Source: Labilithrix sp.
Lineage (GTDB): Bacteria; Myxococcota_A; Polyangia; Polyangiales; Polyangiaceae
Length of the DNA stretch: 64,000 bases
Direction: 5' to 3'
Assembly (NCBI GenBank): GCA_019637155.1
Contig: JAHBWE010000028.1
Coordinates: forward strand, 1-64,000
Below the pieces are notes generated by a model, which was given only the letters and a program-made list of their open reading frames with translations, was not told where the DNA came from and ran no database searches. Position numbers and translations under genes: made by a program. This document shows positions 1-8,428 of the stretch, piece by piece. Every line of letters starts with the position of its first letter. Positions within the stretch are counted from its first letter, which is position 1.

Positions 1-426
1 GGCGGTCCGCCGGGCATGCGCTCGAGCCCGCCCGGCAGCGCGGGCGGACCGCGCAGCGCGCCGCCTCCGATCCCGGGCGGACGCGCGCCCGGCTCGATGC
101 CTCCCCTCCCCGGCGGCGGCGGCTTCAACGGCGGCCTCTCCTCCGGCGCGCCGCTCAGCATCATCTACCAAGGCGAGAAGCACGGCATCAACAAGGACCG
201 CTACGTCATCGGCCGCGGCAAGCAGTCGAGCGACCTCACGTTGAAGGACCCGAACGTCTCGCGCCAGCACGCGATGATCGAGTACCAGAACGGCGTCTAC
301 TTCATGGTCGACATGGGCTCGACCAACGGCGTCGAGTACAACGGCCAGCGCATCGCGCGGAAGCAGATCGCCGAGGGCGACGTGTTCCGCATCTGCGATC
401 ACGACCTGCGCTTCACGTATCGCTGA
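1..426 (+). CDS. FHA-domain protein, 5' end outside window
   Basis: The reading frame is open to the first base, so the gene starts upstream of the window and only its C-terminal part is seen. The first 45 or so visible residues are a Gly/Pro-rich flexible linker. A compact forkhead-associated domain follows, with the signature order YVIGRG, then NVSRQHAMIEY, then MGSTNGVEYNG. FHA domains bind phosphothreonine peptides, usually in Ser/Thr-kinase signalling or secretion. The stop codon overlaps the start of the next gene by one base (TGATG), which indicates a shared transcript. What lies N-terminal to the linker cannot be judged. Confidence 0.85.
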   Translation, partial: GGPPGMRSSPPGSAGGPRSAPPPIPGGRAPGSMPPLPGGGGFNGGLSSGAPLSIIYQGEKHGINKDRYVIGRGKQSSDLTLKDPNVSRQHAMIEYQNGVYFMVDMGSTNGVEYNGQRIARKQIAEGDVFRICDHDLRFTYR

Positions 427-1349
427 TGCACGTCGCCGTGTTCGGCGCCGGCGCGCTGGGCCTCGTCTACGGCGTGCGGCTCGCGACGCGCACGTCCACG
501 TCGGTCACGTTCGTCGTGCGTCCTGCGCGCGTGACGGAGACAGCGCCGTACGCGATCGAGAGCGCGTGGAGCGGCAAGCGCGAGACGCTCGAAGCGCCGG
601 TGCGCGCGGCGACGGTGCCGCCCGACGCGGACGTCGTGCTCCTCTGCGTCGGCACCGAAGACCTCGACGCGCTCGCGGGCCCACTCGCTTCTTCGAGCGC
701 TCCGATCGTCGTCGTGACGCCGATGATGCCGCAGGACTGGAGGCGCATCCGCGGCGTCTACGGCGATCGCGTCCTCGCCGCGTTCCCGACGATGAGCTCG
801 TACGTCCGCAAGGCCGACGGCGTCGTCCGCTACTGGCTCCTGCCGTCGCCGACGCTGATCGACGAGCCGCGCCCGCCGAGCGCTCCGATCGACGAGCTCG
901 TCGGCGCGCTGAACCGCGCCGGCGTGTGGACGAAGCTCGCGCTCGGCGTGCACGAGTCGAACCCCGCGACGACGGTGGGCTTCATTCCGATCGGCATGGG
1001 CCTCTGCGTCGCGGGCAGCGGCGACGCGCTCGTCGCGGACGAGGAGCTGTGCGCGCTCGTCGCGCGCGCGGTCGACGAGGGCGGCCGCCTCGCGCATCGC
1101 ATCGGCAAGCCGGAGCTCTTCAGCGTGTTCTTCCCCGTCGTCGCCTCGCGGTGGGCGCTCAAGCTCTGGCTCCGCGCGCTCCCCGCCGAGGCGCGCTTCT
1201 TCGCGGAGGACCACTTCGGCCGCAAGATCGCGGACCAGCACCGCGTGATGATCCGCCAGATGATCGAGCTCGCGATCGAGAAGCAGCTGCCGCACGAAGC
1301 GCTCGACCAGCTCGCGATCCGGCTCGACGCGTGCGTGGGAGCGGTATGA
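426..1349 (+). CDS. Ketopantoate reductase-like (ApbA/PanE family) oxidoreductase
   Basis: A 307-residue protein that opens with a Rossmann dinucleotide-binding motif, HVAVFGAGALGLVYGVRLA, as in NADP-dependent 2-dehydropantoate 2-reductases. The length suits the family, and the C-terminal half is helical and rich in charged residues like the ApbA C-terminal domain. The first half reads VVLLCVGTEDLDAL where PanE proteins have the 'K-xx-D' nucleotide-side loop, so the canonical lysine is not obvious there. Genuine pantothenate function is therefore uncertain, and a ketopantoate-reductase-like enzyme of other specificity is possible. It starts one base inside the stop of the FHA gene and lies 7 bp before the Fe-S gene. 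Confidence 0.7.
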   Translation: MHVAVFGAGALGLVYGVRLATRTSTSVTFVVRPARVTETAPYAIESAWSGKRETLEAPVRAATVPPDADVVLLCVGTEDLDALAGPLASSSAPIVVVTPMMPQDWRRIRGVYGDRVLAAFPTMSSYVRKADGVVRYWLLPSPTLIDEPRPPSAPIDELVGALNRAGVWTKLALGVHESNPATTVGFIPIGMGLCVAGSGDALVADEELCALVARAVDEGGRLAHRIGKPELFSVFFPVVASRWALKLWLRALPAEARFFAEDHFGRKIADQHRVMIRQMIELAIEKQLPHEALDQLAIRLDACVGAV

Positions 1350-1356
1350 TCGCGCC

Positions 1357-2445
1357 ATGTCGCGCCCCGATGATCGGCCTCTGAGACGACTTCCGCAGCT
1401 CGAGGCGCGGAAGGCCGACCTCGAGCGCTGCGTCTTCTGCCCGAAGCTCTGTCGCAGCGCGTGCCCGGTCTCGAACGCCGACACGCGCGAGACCGTCACG
1501 CCGTGGGGCAAGATGAGCATGGCGTATTTCGTCGCGAACGAGAGCGTCGCGCTCGCGCCTTCGTTCGCGCAGCCGGCGTGGGCGTGCACGGGCTGCTTCG
1601 GCTGCCGCGAGCACTGCGACCACGAGAACGACGTCACCGGCACGCTCTTCGAGGCCCGGAGCGCGCTCGCCTCTGCGGGCGTCGCCCCGCCCGCCGCGCG
1701 GCGCGTGCTCGAGCGGTTCGATCCGCGCGCGGCGCTCGGGAAGATGCAGGTGCCGGACGTGGTTCTTGCCTCGGCCAAGACGATGGTGCTGGTGGGTTGC
1801 GAGCACGCGCGGCGCGGGACGCAGGCGGGGGTCGACACCGTACGCGCGACCGCGAAGCTCACGAACGGCAAGGTGTGCCTCGCGGAGGAGTGCTGCGGCG
1901 CTCCCCTCCTCTACGCCGGCGACAAGAAGCGGTTCGACGAGCAAGCGAGGCGCTTCGCGGAGCACGCCGCGCGCTGCGACCGCGTCGTCGTCGGCGACGC
2001 GGGCTGCGCAGCCGCCATTCGCGTGCATTCTGCACACAAAACGCCGCCCGTGCTCCACTTCTCCGAGCTCGCCGCGCGCGAGGTGGTGCGCCTCAAGCGG
2101 CTCGACGTGGGGGCGACGGTGCGGTGGCACGACCCCTGCCAGCTCGGCCGCGGCCTCGGCGTGTACGAGGCGCCGCGCCAGGTGCTCGCGCGCGTCCTCG
2201 GCCGCGCGCCGGCGGAGTTCTCCCGCGCGCGGGACGACGCGCGCTGCTCGGGCGCGGGCGGGCTCTTGCCGCTGACGATGCCCGACGTCGCGCGCGGCAT
2301 CGCCGATCAACGCGTCGCGGACCACCGCGCGGAGGGGGGCGGGACGATCGTGACCGCGTGCGCGTCGAGCGCGCGATCGTTCGAGCGGAGCGGGGCGACG
2401 GTGCTCGACCTCGCGACGGTGGTGCTGCGTGCCCTCGAGCCGTGA
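1357..2445 (+). CDS. Fe-S cluster/cysteine-rich (CCG) domain oxidoreductase subunit
   Basis: A 362-residue protein with two N-terminal cysteine clusters: CVFCPKLCRSACP near residue 28, then CTGCFGCREHC near residue 75. These look like a pair of [4Fe-4S] sites. Two CCG-type repeats follow: EECCGAPLLYAGD in the middle, and HDPCQLGRGLG followed by CSGAGG near the C-terminus. This layout matches the HdrB/HdrD, GlpC and LutA families, which pass electrons between a dehydrogenase and quinones or thiols. The second CCG copy reads CSG rather than CCG, so one ligand is changed. No partner flavoprotein is adjacent, so the substrate is unknown. The 3' end overlaps the histidine kinase start by 17 bp. 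Confidence 0.75.
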   Translation: MSRPDDRPLRRLPQLEARKADLERCVFCPKLCRSACPVSNADTRETVTPWGKMSMAYFVANESVALAPSFAQPAWACTGCFGCREHCDHENDVTGTLFEARSALASAGVAPPAARRVLERFDPRAALGKMQVPDVVLASAKTMVLVGCEHARRGTQAGVDTVRATAKLTNGKVCLAEECCGAPLLYAGDKKRFDEQARRFAEHAARCDRVVVGDAGCAAAIRVHSAHKTPPVLHFSELAAREVVRLKRLDVGATVRWHDPCQLGRGLGVYEAPRQVLARVLGRAPAEFSRARDDARCSGAGGLLPLTMPDVARGIADQRVADHRAEGGGTIVTACASSARSFERSGATVLDLATVVLRALEP

Positions 2446-4006
2446 CAAGCCGAGCCGCACGCTCGCGCGGCGGATCTTGCTCTCGTTCGCGGTCACGCTC
2501 GTCGCGTTCGCGGTCACGGTCGGCTTCACCGTCGCGGCGCAGCGGCGCGCGGCGGAGGACAGCGAGGAGATGGCGCAGGGCTTCGTCCCCGTCGCGCTCA
2601 AGCTCGGGAAGCTGCGCGCGGTCCAGTCGACGCTCGCCTCGATCGTCGACGGCATCCCCGACGAGAAGAACCCGAACTCCACCCGCGACATCCTGAAGAC
2701 GCTCGACGGCGAGCGCCGCTTGATGTTCGAGGAGACGCGCGCGGCGATCCAGGACGACCTGCGCGAGCTCGGGAGCGAGGAGACGCGCCAGCTCGCGCTC
2801 GTCCTCACCGGCGAGCTCGACGCGGCGGCGGCGGAGTGGGCGGGCGATCGCGAGGCGCGCGAGCGTGTCTTCGCCGCGCTCGAGTCGCTCGGCGAGGACG
2901 GCGCGGGCGATCGCGACGCCGTGAACCGCGAGCTCCTCGCGCTCGGCGCGATGGAGCACGCCGCCGACAAGCGCCTCCGCGCGCTCGCCGCGCACGTCGA
3001 TCTCTCGATGAAGGCGCTCTCCGAGGCGGCGCGGAGCCGCGAGCGCCGCGCCGTCATCGAGCTCGCGCTCCTCGCCGCGCTCACGCTCGCGGTGGGCATC
3101 GGCGTCTCGGTCCACACGCGCCGGCTCCTCGGCCCGCTCGAGCGCGTGACGCAGCGCGCGAAGGCCGTCGCGCGCGGCGACCTCACGCCGCAACCCACCG
3201 AACAGACCGACGACGAGATCGGCGAGCTCGCGACCGCGTTCGAGGGCATGGTCGGCGCGGTGGCGAAGGCGCAGAACCGCGCCGTCGCGAACGAGCGCCT
3301 CGCCGCGATCGGCAAGATGGCCGCCCACGTCACGCACGAGATCCGGAACCCGCTCTCCTCGATCGGCCTCAACATCGAGCTCCTCGAGGAGAACCTCGCG
3401 GAGGCAGGGGCGTCGGGCGAGTCGAAGTCCCTCCTCGACGCGATCACGCGCGAGGTGCAGCGCCTCGAGCACCTCTCGGAGGAGTACCTGCGCGTCGCGC
3501 GCCTCCCCTCGCCGCGGATGGAGTCGGAGGACCTCGGCGGCAAGGTCCTCGAGATCGCGAAGTTCGCGAAGCCGGAGATGGATCGGGCCGGCCTCGAGCT
3601 GGTCCTCGACGTCGCCGACGACCTCCCGCTCGTGCTCTTCGACGACGGCCAGATCCGGCAAGCGATCCTCAACGTGCTCCGCAACGCGCGCGAGGCGATG
3701 GGCGACGGCGGCAAGATCGAGCTCTACGTGCGCGCGGAGGGCATGAGCGTCGTCGTCGGCGTCGACGATCGCGGCACCGGCATCCCGGAGGACGTCCGCT
3801 CCCGCATCTTCGATCCGTTCTTCTCGACGAAGGGCGAAGGCACCGGCCTCGGCCTCGCGATCACGCGCCAGATCATCGAGGCCCACGGCGGCAACATCGC
3901 GGTCGAGCCCCGCCCCGGCGGCGGCACCTCGATCCGCTTCCTCCTCCCCATCGCCCCGCACCGCAGCTCGATGCCGAACAGCGCGCGCCCGTCGCTCGTC
4001 GACTAG
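2429..4006 (+). CDS. Membrane sensor histidine kinase (HAMP, HisKA, HATPase)
   Basis: A 525-residue kinase starting at a GTG inside the end of the preceding gene. A first membrane helix (about 11-31) and a second (about 205-228) bracket a helical periplasmic sensor of roughly 170 residues. A HAMP linker follows (PLERVTQRAKAVARGDL), then the phosphoacceptor H-box HVTHEIRNPLSSIG (His near 304), the N-box NVLRNAREAMGD, G1 DDRGTGIPED and G2 GTGLGLAI. All catalytic motifs are intact. No response regulator lies beside it, so it is an orphan kinase that must signal to a partner elsewhere. The sensor domain was not recognised. Confidence 0.9.
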   Translation: MPSSRDKPSRTLARRILLSFAVTLVAFAVTVGFTVAAQRRAAEDSEEMAQGFVPVALKLGKLRAVQSTLASIVDGIPDEKNPNSTRDILKTLDGERRLMFEETRAAIQDDLRELGSEETRQLALVLTGELDAAAAEWAGDREARERVFAALESLGEDGAGDRDAVNRELLALGAMEHAADKRLRALAAHVDLSMKALSEAARSRERRAVIELALLAALTLAVGIGVSVHTRRLLGPLERVTQRAKAVARGDLTPQPTEQTDDEIGELATAFEGMVGAVAKAQNRAVANERLAAIGKMAAHVTHEIRNPLSSIGLNIELLEENLAEAGASGESKSLLDAITREVQRLEHLSEEYLRVARLPSPRMESEDLGGKVLEIAKFAKPEMDRAGLELVLDVADDLPLVLFDDGQIRQAILNVLRNAREAMGDGGKIELYVRAEGMSVVVGVDDRGTGIPEDVRSRIFDPFFSTKGEGTGLGLAITRQIIEAHGGNIAVEPRPGGGTSIRFLLPIAPHRSSMPNSARPSLVD

Positions 4007-4016
4007 CGTTGGAGGC

Positions 4017-4036
4017 CGCCACGATCGATCGTGGCG
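4017..4036. repeat. 20-bp perfect palindrome downstream of the histidine kinase
   Basis: CGCCACGATCGATCGTGGCG reads identically on both strands. It lies 11 bases after the kinase stop codon. A perfect palindrome with no loop and no T-run is a poor intrinsic terminator and could be a protein-binding site. A second, shorter inverted repeat (GATGCA, 5 bases, TGCATC) follows at 4075-4091. Otherwise the 4037-4208 stretch holds nothing recognisable. Confidence 0.55.
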
Positions 4037-4208
4037 AAATGGCCCGTCTGCCCGCGCGAGCTCTACTGCACCGCGATGCAGCTCTTGCATCGCGCGCAGC
4101 CGTTGCATCGGGGTGCGTGAGTCGCTCGATCGAGAATGCCTTTTGCGTCTTCTCGCCTCTACGCGCCGGCGCAGGTCGTCCCTACGTCGCCAAGAACGGC
4201 AGGTGGTC

Positions 4209-5036
4209 ATGGGCACGTCAACCGCAAAGACAAACACGATCGCAAACGCGGTCGGGATCGCGATCGCGAAGGGGCCCCAGACGCGGCCGCCACAGCGGGC
4301 GCGAAGCGCCCCGAGCGCTCCGCGCGAGGGCCGTGTCTGGGGTGGGGGTGTCGGGGGCGAAGCCCCTGACGTTGAGACCATCTTTGTGTCGACCGAGGCG
4401 TCGCTGGGCGAGCTCTCGCGCGCGCAGCAGATCGCGAGCGCGAGGGGCGCGCTCCTCGCCGTCGCGCCGCCGGAGCAGCTGCTCGCCGAGCGCGACGACG
4501 ACGCTCGTCCTGCGCTCGTGGTCGTTGGGGCGAAACACGACGGATGGTTCGGCGGGTTCCTCGCCGAGCACGCCCAGGCGAGCTTGCGCTGTCCGGTGCT
4601 CCAGGTCCGCGACGGGAGCTGCCGTCGCTACTCGCACCTCGTGCTCGCGACCGACGTCGAGTCCGCGCTCGGGGAGATGCTCACCGCCGCGCGCTTCGTC
4701 GCGCCCGAGCTGCCGGCGCTGTTCCTGCACGCGTACGACAACCCGTTCGAGGCGATGCTGAGGCTGAATGGCGCGAGCCAGGCGGCGGTCGCGCACTACC
4801 GGCGCGAGGCGGAGAAGGCGGCGCGCGAGCGCGTGCGCGCGCACATGGAACGCTGGCACCTCCGCGACGCGCCGCTTCGCCTCGTCCACGGCGCGCCGCG
4901 GTTCGTGCTGAAGCGGGTCCCTCGCCGCGCGCTCCTCGTGATCCATCGCGGCCGATCGCGGCTCAAGCACATGCTCTTCGGGAGCGTGACGCATTGGGCG
5001 CTCGAAGAGAGCGGCTGCGACGTCTTGGTCGTGTGA
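4209..5036 (+). CDS. Universal stress protein (UspA) family, start uncertain
   Basis: The recognisable protein begins at TIFVSTEAS (codons from about 4377). It holds two degenerate Usp units; the first ends ALVVVGAKHDGWFGG and PVLQVRD, the second ends SVTHWALEESGCDVLVV, the typical Usp C-terminal strand. Usp proteins are small nucleotide-binding stress factors. Upstream, the frame runs through the dispersed repeat (4262-4380) and gives a low-complexity Arg/Pro/Gly segment. Candidate starts are ATG 4209 (AGGTGG two bases before it) and GTG 4386, which would cut into the first beta strand. The repeat therefore appears to have been inserted at, or recruited as, the N-terminus. It sits directly before the antiporter gene. 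Confidence 0.65.
   Translation: MGTSTAKTNTIANAVGIAIAKGPQTRPPQRARSAPSAPREGRVWGGGVGGEAPDVETIFVSTEASLGELSRAQQIASARGALLAVAPPEQLLAERDDDARPALVVVGAKHDGWFGGFLAEHAQASLRCPVLQVRDGSCRRYSHLVLATDVESALGEMLTAARFVAPELPALFLHAYDNPFEAMLRLNGASQAAVAHYRREAEKAARERVRAHMERWHLRDAPLRLVHGAPRFVLKRVPRRALLVIHRGRSRLKHMLFGSVTHWALEESGCDVLVV
4262..4380 (-). repeat. Dispersed structured repeat, copy A (minus strand)
   Basis: Read on the minus strand from 4380, this copy begins GGTCTCAACGTCAGGGGC. It contains a short GC hairpin capped by TTCG, then a C-rich single-stranded stretch, then a long stem. The stem arms are CCCCAGAC and GTCTGGGG, with an inner hairpin GGGCGC-TTC-GCGCCC. Its first 31 bases after the lead-in (GTCAGG to CACCCC) match the copy at 42771-42890 base for base. 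Where the two copies differ in the stems, both arms change together. It overlaps the 5' part of the universal-stress-protein frame. Confidence 0.8.
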
Positions 5037-5081
5037 GCGTGAGCGGGGGCGCGTGTCTTGCTTGAGCCCGGAGACGGTTCC

Positions 5082-6749
5082 ATGAACGAGCTGACCATCC
5101 TGACGACGTTTACCGGCGGGCTCGCGGCTGCGCTCGCGTTCGGTTTCGTCGCGCAGCGGTTGAAGATCGCGCCGATCGTCGGGTACGTGCTCGCCGGCAT
5201 CGTGATCGGCCCGTTCACGCCGGGGTTCGTCGCCGATCGCCACGTCGCGGATCAGTTCGCCGAGATCGGGGTCATCCTCCTGCTCTTCGGGGTCGGCCTC
5301 CGCTTCCAGCTGCATGAGCTCTTCGCCGCGTGGCGCGTCGCCGTCTTCGGCGCGATGATCCAGAGCGCGGCGTCCACGCTCGTCCTCGCAGGATTGCTCC
5401 ACTGGCTCGGCATGAGCTTCAGCACCGGCGTCGTGCTCGGCATGTCGATCTCGGTCGCGAGCACGGTCGTCATGGTGCGCGTGCTCTCGGCGCGGGGCGA
5501 TCTGCGCGCGCCGATCGGGCAGATCGCGGTCGCGTGGACGGTCGTCGAGGACCTGATCACGGTCGCGGCGCTGCTCGCGCTGCCGATGCTCCTCGGCGCG
5601 GACGACGGACGCAGCGCGGCCCGCGTCTTCGGCGTCGCGGCGTTCCAGCTCGTGGCGCTCGTCGTCGCGGTCGTCGTCCTCGGCAAGTGGGTCATCCCGC
5701 GCGTGCTCGAGCGGATCGCGGTCGTGCGCTCGCGCGAGCTCTTCACCCTCGGCGTCCTCGTCATCGCGCTCGGCCTCGCGGTGGGCGCGGCGCACGTCTT
5801 CAACGTGTCGATGGCGCTCGGCGCGTTCCTCGCCGGGCTCGCGGTCGGCCGCTCCGAGTTCGCCGCGCGCGCGGCCGGCGACGCGCTCCCGACCCGCGAC
5901 GCGTTCGCGGTCCTCTTCTTCGTCTCGGTGGGCATGCTGTGCGATCCGCGCACGATCGTCGACTCACCGCTGTTCATCGCGCTCATCGTCGGCGTCATCA
6001 TGGTCGTGAAGCCGGTCGCGGCCTTCGTCGTCGCGCGTGTCCTCGGCAAGCCGATGGCGACGTCGGTCGGCATCGGCGCGGCGCTCGGGCAGGTCGGTGA
6101 GTTCACCTTCATCCTCGGCAGCGTCGGGCGCGCGCTCGGCGCGATCGACGACACCTCCTGGAACGCGCTCGTCGCCGCGGCGATCATCTCGATCGCGCTC
6201 AACCCGACGTTCTACACGATCGCGCGGCGCCTCTCCGGCGGAGCGTCGAAGCTCGGCAAGCGCACCGGCGTCAACGGCGTCGACCCGCGGCGCTGCATCC
6301 TCGTCGGGTACGGTCCGGTCGGCCGGCGCGTGCACGAGCGCCTGCAGGACGTCGCCGCCGACGTCACCATCGTCGAGCTGAACCTCGAGACGGTGCGCAT
6401 GCTGCGCGCGAGCGGTCACGACGCCGTCTACGGCGACGCGCTCCGCCCCACCACGCTCGAAGAGGCGCAGCTCGAGACGGCCGCGACGCTCGTGATCAGC
6501 ACGGAGCTGGAGGACGCGGCCGAGCTCGTGCGCCAGGCGCGGCGGCTCAACCCCTTGCTCCGCGCCTTCGTCCGCTGCTCGCACCTCTCGGACATCGAGC
6601 AGCTGCGCCGCGTCGGCGCGTTCGCGATCGCGGGCGAGGGAGAGGTCGCGATCGCGCTCGCGAAGGCGGTGGAAGACGGCTTCCCGCTCGACGCGCGGCC
6701 GTCGCTCCCGCCCGCGTCCACGTCCGAGGCCCCCGCCCACGCGACGTGA
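5082..6749 (+). CDS. CPA2-type cation/proton antiporter with TrkA-N domain (KefB/YbaL-like)
   Basis: A 555-residue membrane protein. The first 390 or so residues form about a dozen hydrophobic helices with CPA2 features such as IAPIVGYVLAGIVIGPF and LLLFGVGLRF. A cytoplasmic RCK/TrkA-N Rossmann domain begins at CILVGYGPVGRRVHERL (about residue 403) and contains the acidic strand end VTIVELN. The family exchanges K+ or Na+ for protons under nucleotide or glutathione control. The ATG at 5082 was chosen over an upstream TTG because GGAGAC lies about 10 bases before it. Its position 45 bp after the Usp gene suggests joint stress-related expression. Confidence 0.88.
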   Translation: MNELTILTTFTGGLAAALAFGFVAQRLKIAPIVGYVLAGIVIGPFTPGFVADRHVADQFAEIGVILLLFGVGLRFQLHELFAAWRVAVFGAMIQSAASTLVLAGLLHWLGMSFSTGVVLGMSISVASTVVMVRVLSARGDLRAPIGQIAVAWTVVEDLITVAALLALPMLLGADDGRSAARVFGVAAFQLVALVVAVVVLGKWVIPRVLERIAVVRSRELFTLGVLVIALGLAVGAAHVFNVSMALGAFLAGLAVGRSEFAARAAGDALPTRDAFAVLFFVSVGMLCDPRTIVDSPLFIALIVGVIMVVKPVAAFVVARVLGKPMATSVGIGAALGQVGEFTFILGSVGRALGAIDDTSWNALVAAAIISIALNPTFYTIARRLSGGASKLGKRTGVNGVDPRRCILVGYGPVGRRVHERLQDVAADVTIVELNLETVRMLRASGHDAVYGDALRPTTLEEAQLETAATLVISTELEDAAELVRQARRLNPLLRAFVRCSHLSDIEQLRRVGAFAIAGEGEVAIALAKAVEDGFPLDARPSLPPASTSEAPAHAT

Positions 6750-6752
6750 AGC

Positions 6753-8351
6753 TCAACGCTGCATCTGCATCGCGAGCGACGCAGGGTCGTTCGCGGCGGC
6801 GCGCGCGTCTTCGAGCCGGATCTCGCCGGCCGCGACGCGATCGGCGAGGCAGCGCTCGAGCGTGATCATGCCCTCGCGGCGGCTCGACTGGATGACGGAG
6901 CCGACCTGCGCGGTCTTGCTCTCGCGGATCATCGACGCGACGGCGTGGTTGACGCGCAGCACCTCGAGCGCGGGGACGCGGCCGCTGCCGTTCGCGCGCG
7001 GGACGAGGCGCTGCGCGACCACGGCGCGGAGCGAGTCCGCGAGCTGCGTTCGGATCTGCGTCGCGCGCTCGGGCGGATACGCGTCGACGATGCGCTCGAC
7101 CGCCGACGCGGCGGAGCGGCTGTGGAGCGTCGCGAACACGAGGTGCCCCGTCTCCGCCGCGGTGAGCGCGAGGCCGATCGTCTCCGGATCGCGCATCTCG
7201 CCGATGAGGATCACGTCCGGGTCTTCGCGCAGCGCGTCGCGGAGCCCGCGCGCGAAGTCGCCGACGTCGCGGCCGACCTGACGGCGGCGGAGGACCGAGC
7301 GCTCGGTCGGCGCGAGCGCGTACTCGATCGGGTCCTCCAGCGTCACGAGGACGATCGAGCGACGGCGCAGCGCCTCCTGCGCGAGCGCGGCGAGCGTGGT
7401 CGACTTCCCCGAGCCCGCCGCGCCGCACACGAGCACGAGGCCGTGCGGCAGCGCGACGAGGTCGTCGAGCGGGATCGGGAAGTGGAGCGACGAGAGCGAC
7501 GGCGCCTGTTGCGGGAGCAATCGAATCGACGCCGCGCGCACGCCGTCGGCGCGGAAGACGTGCGCGCGCACGCGGCCGACGTGCGGGACCTCGAGGCCGA
7601 GGTCGAGCGAGCCGCTCCGCGCCAGCGTCGCCTCCGCGTCGCCGAGCGGAAGGAGCGCCGCGAAGTCCACCGCGCCGACCTCGAGCGGCGCGAGCTTCCC
7701 GTCGATCCGCGCCATCGGAACCGCGCCCTCGGAGAAGTGGACGTCGCTCGCCCTCCGCGCCGCCGCGTGCGCCACCAGCTCCGCGAGCAGCGGCGACGCC
7801 CCAACCGCCGCGCCGCTTCCGAGGTCGCGCGCGCTCGATCGCGGGACCACGCTCGCGTCGACGACGGCCGCGCCGACGCCTTGCATGAGCCCGAGCCCGT
7901 GCATCGTCTCGCCGGCTGCGGGAACGCCGGCGTCGACAGGCGAGCCGCGCGTCGACGCCGGCGCCGCCTCCGCTGCGCGCACCGCGCCGCTCGCCGGGCC
8001 CGCCGCGACGCTCGCCGGAGCGGCGGCCGCCGCCGCGATCGCCTGCGCCGAGCTCTTGCGGAACACGACGTCGAAGCCGTCCGCGCGCGAGGTGAACGAC
8101 ACGGCGAAGGTCCCGAGCCCGGCCGCCTCGTAGCCGCCCTCGACGCGGCCGCGTTGCTCGAGCGCCTCCTGGCGTTCGGGCGTGAGCACGTCGCCGAGGA
8201 GGTCGCGCACCGTCTCGGCGTCCATCGACGGCAGCGCGAGGCGCTTCGCCGAGCCGTAGGCGAGCATGCGCGGCTCGCGATCGGTGCCGAGCCGGAGCTC
8301 GTTCGCGCCTTGGTCGAGGACGAGAGAGAGGAGCCGATCGATCTTCGCCAT
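6753..8351 (-). CDS. PilT-family ATPase with duplicated N-terminal domain
   Basis: A 532-residue type IV pilus retraction-type ATPase. Walker A is GAAGSGKST (about residue 309), the Walker B region is DVILIGEMRDPETI, and the His-box-like AETGHLVFATLHS follows. The C-terminal NHAVASMIRESKT and SSRREGMITLE segments are typical of PilT. Usual PilT proteins have about 350-370 residues. Here a PilT N-domain-like module occurs twice, once at residues 1-100 (LLSLVLDQGANELRLG) and again at about 197-300 (LVAHAAARRASDVHFSEG), joined by an Ala-rich linker. It lies downstream of rbfA on the same strand, with a small tandem repeat between them. It probably powers twitching or a related system. Confidence 0.85.
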   Translation of the reverse strand: MAKIDRLLSLVLDQGANELRLGTDREPRMLAYGSAKRLALPSMDAETVRDLLGDVLTPERQEALEQRGRVEGGYEAAGLGTFAVSFTSRADGFDVVFRKSSAQAIAAAAAAPASVAAGPASGAVRAAEAAPASTRGSPVDAGVPAAGETMHGLGLMQGVGAAVVDASVVPRSSARDLGSGAAVGASPLLAELVAHAAARRASDVHFSEGAVPMARIDGKLAPLEVGAVDFAALLPLGDAEATLARSGSLDLGLEVPHVGRVRAHVFRADGVRAASIRLLPQQAPSLSSLHFPIPLDDLVALPHGLVLVCGAAGSGKSTTLAALAQEALRRRSIVLVTLEDPIEYALAPTERSVLRRRQVGRDVGDFARGLRDALREDPDVILIGEMRDPETIGLALTAAETGHLVFATLHSRSAASAVERIVDAYPPERATQIRTQLADSLRAVVAQRLVPRANGSGRVPALEVLRVNHAVASMIRESKTAQVGSVIQSSRREGMITLERCLADRVAAGEIRLEDARAAANDPASLAMQMQR

Positions 8352-8377
8352 GCGCTCACGATACAGCGCGCGAACGG

Positions 8378-8428
8378 CTCAGTTATTCCGTCGCCTCCGT
8401 CATTCGGCCGCCTCCGTCATTCCGCCGC
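8378..8428. repeat. 17-bp tandem repeat, three units, spanning the rbfA stop codon
   Basis: Three consecutive 17-base units lie at 8378-8394, 8395-8411 and 8412-8428. On the plus strand units two and three are CTCCGTCATTCGGCCGC and CTCCGTCATTCCGCCGC. The third unit carries the rbfA stop (TCA on this strand), and the other two lie just past it. The array therefore looks like local duplication of the extreme 3' end of the gene. Confidence 0.85.
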
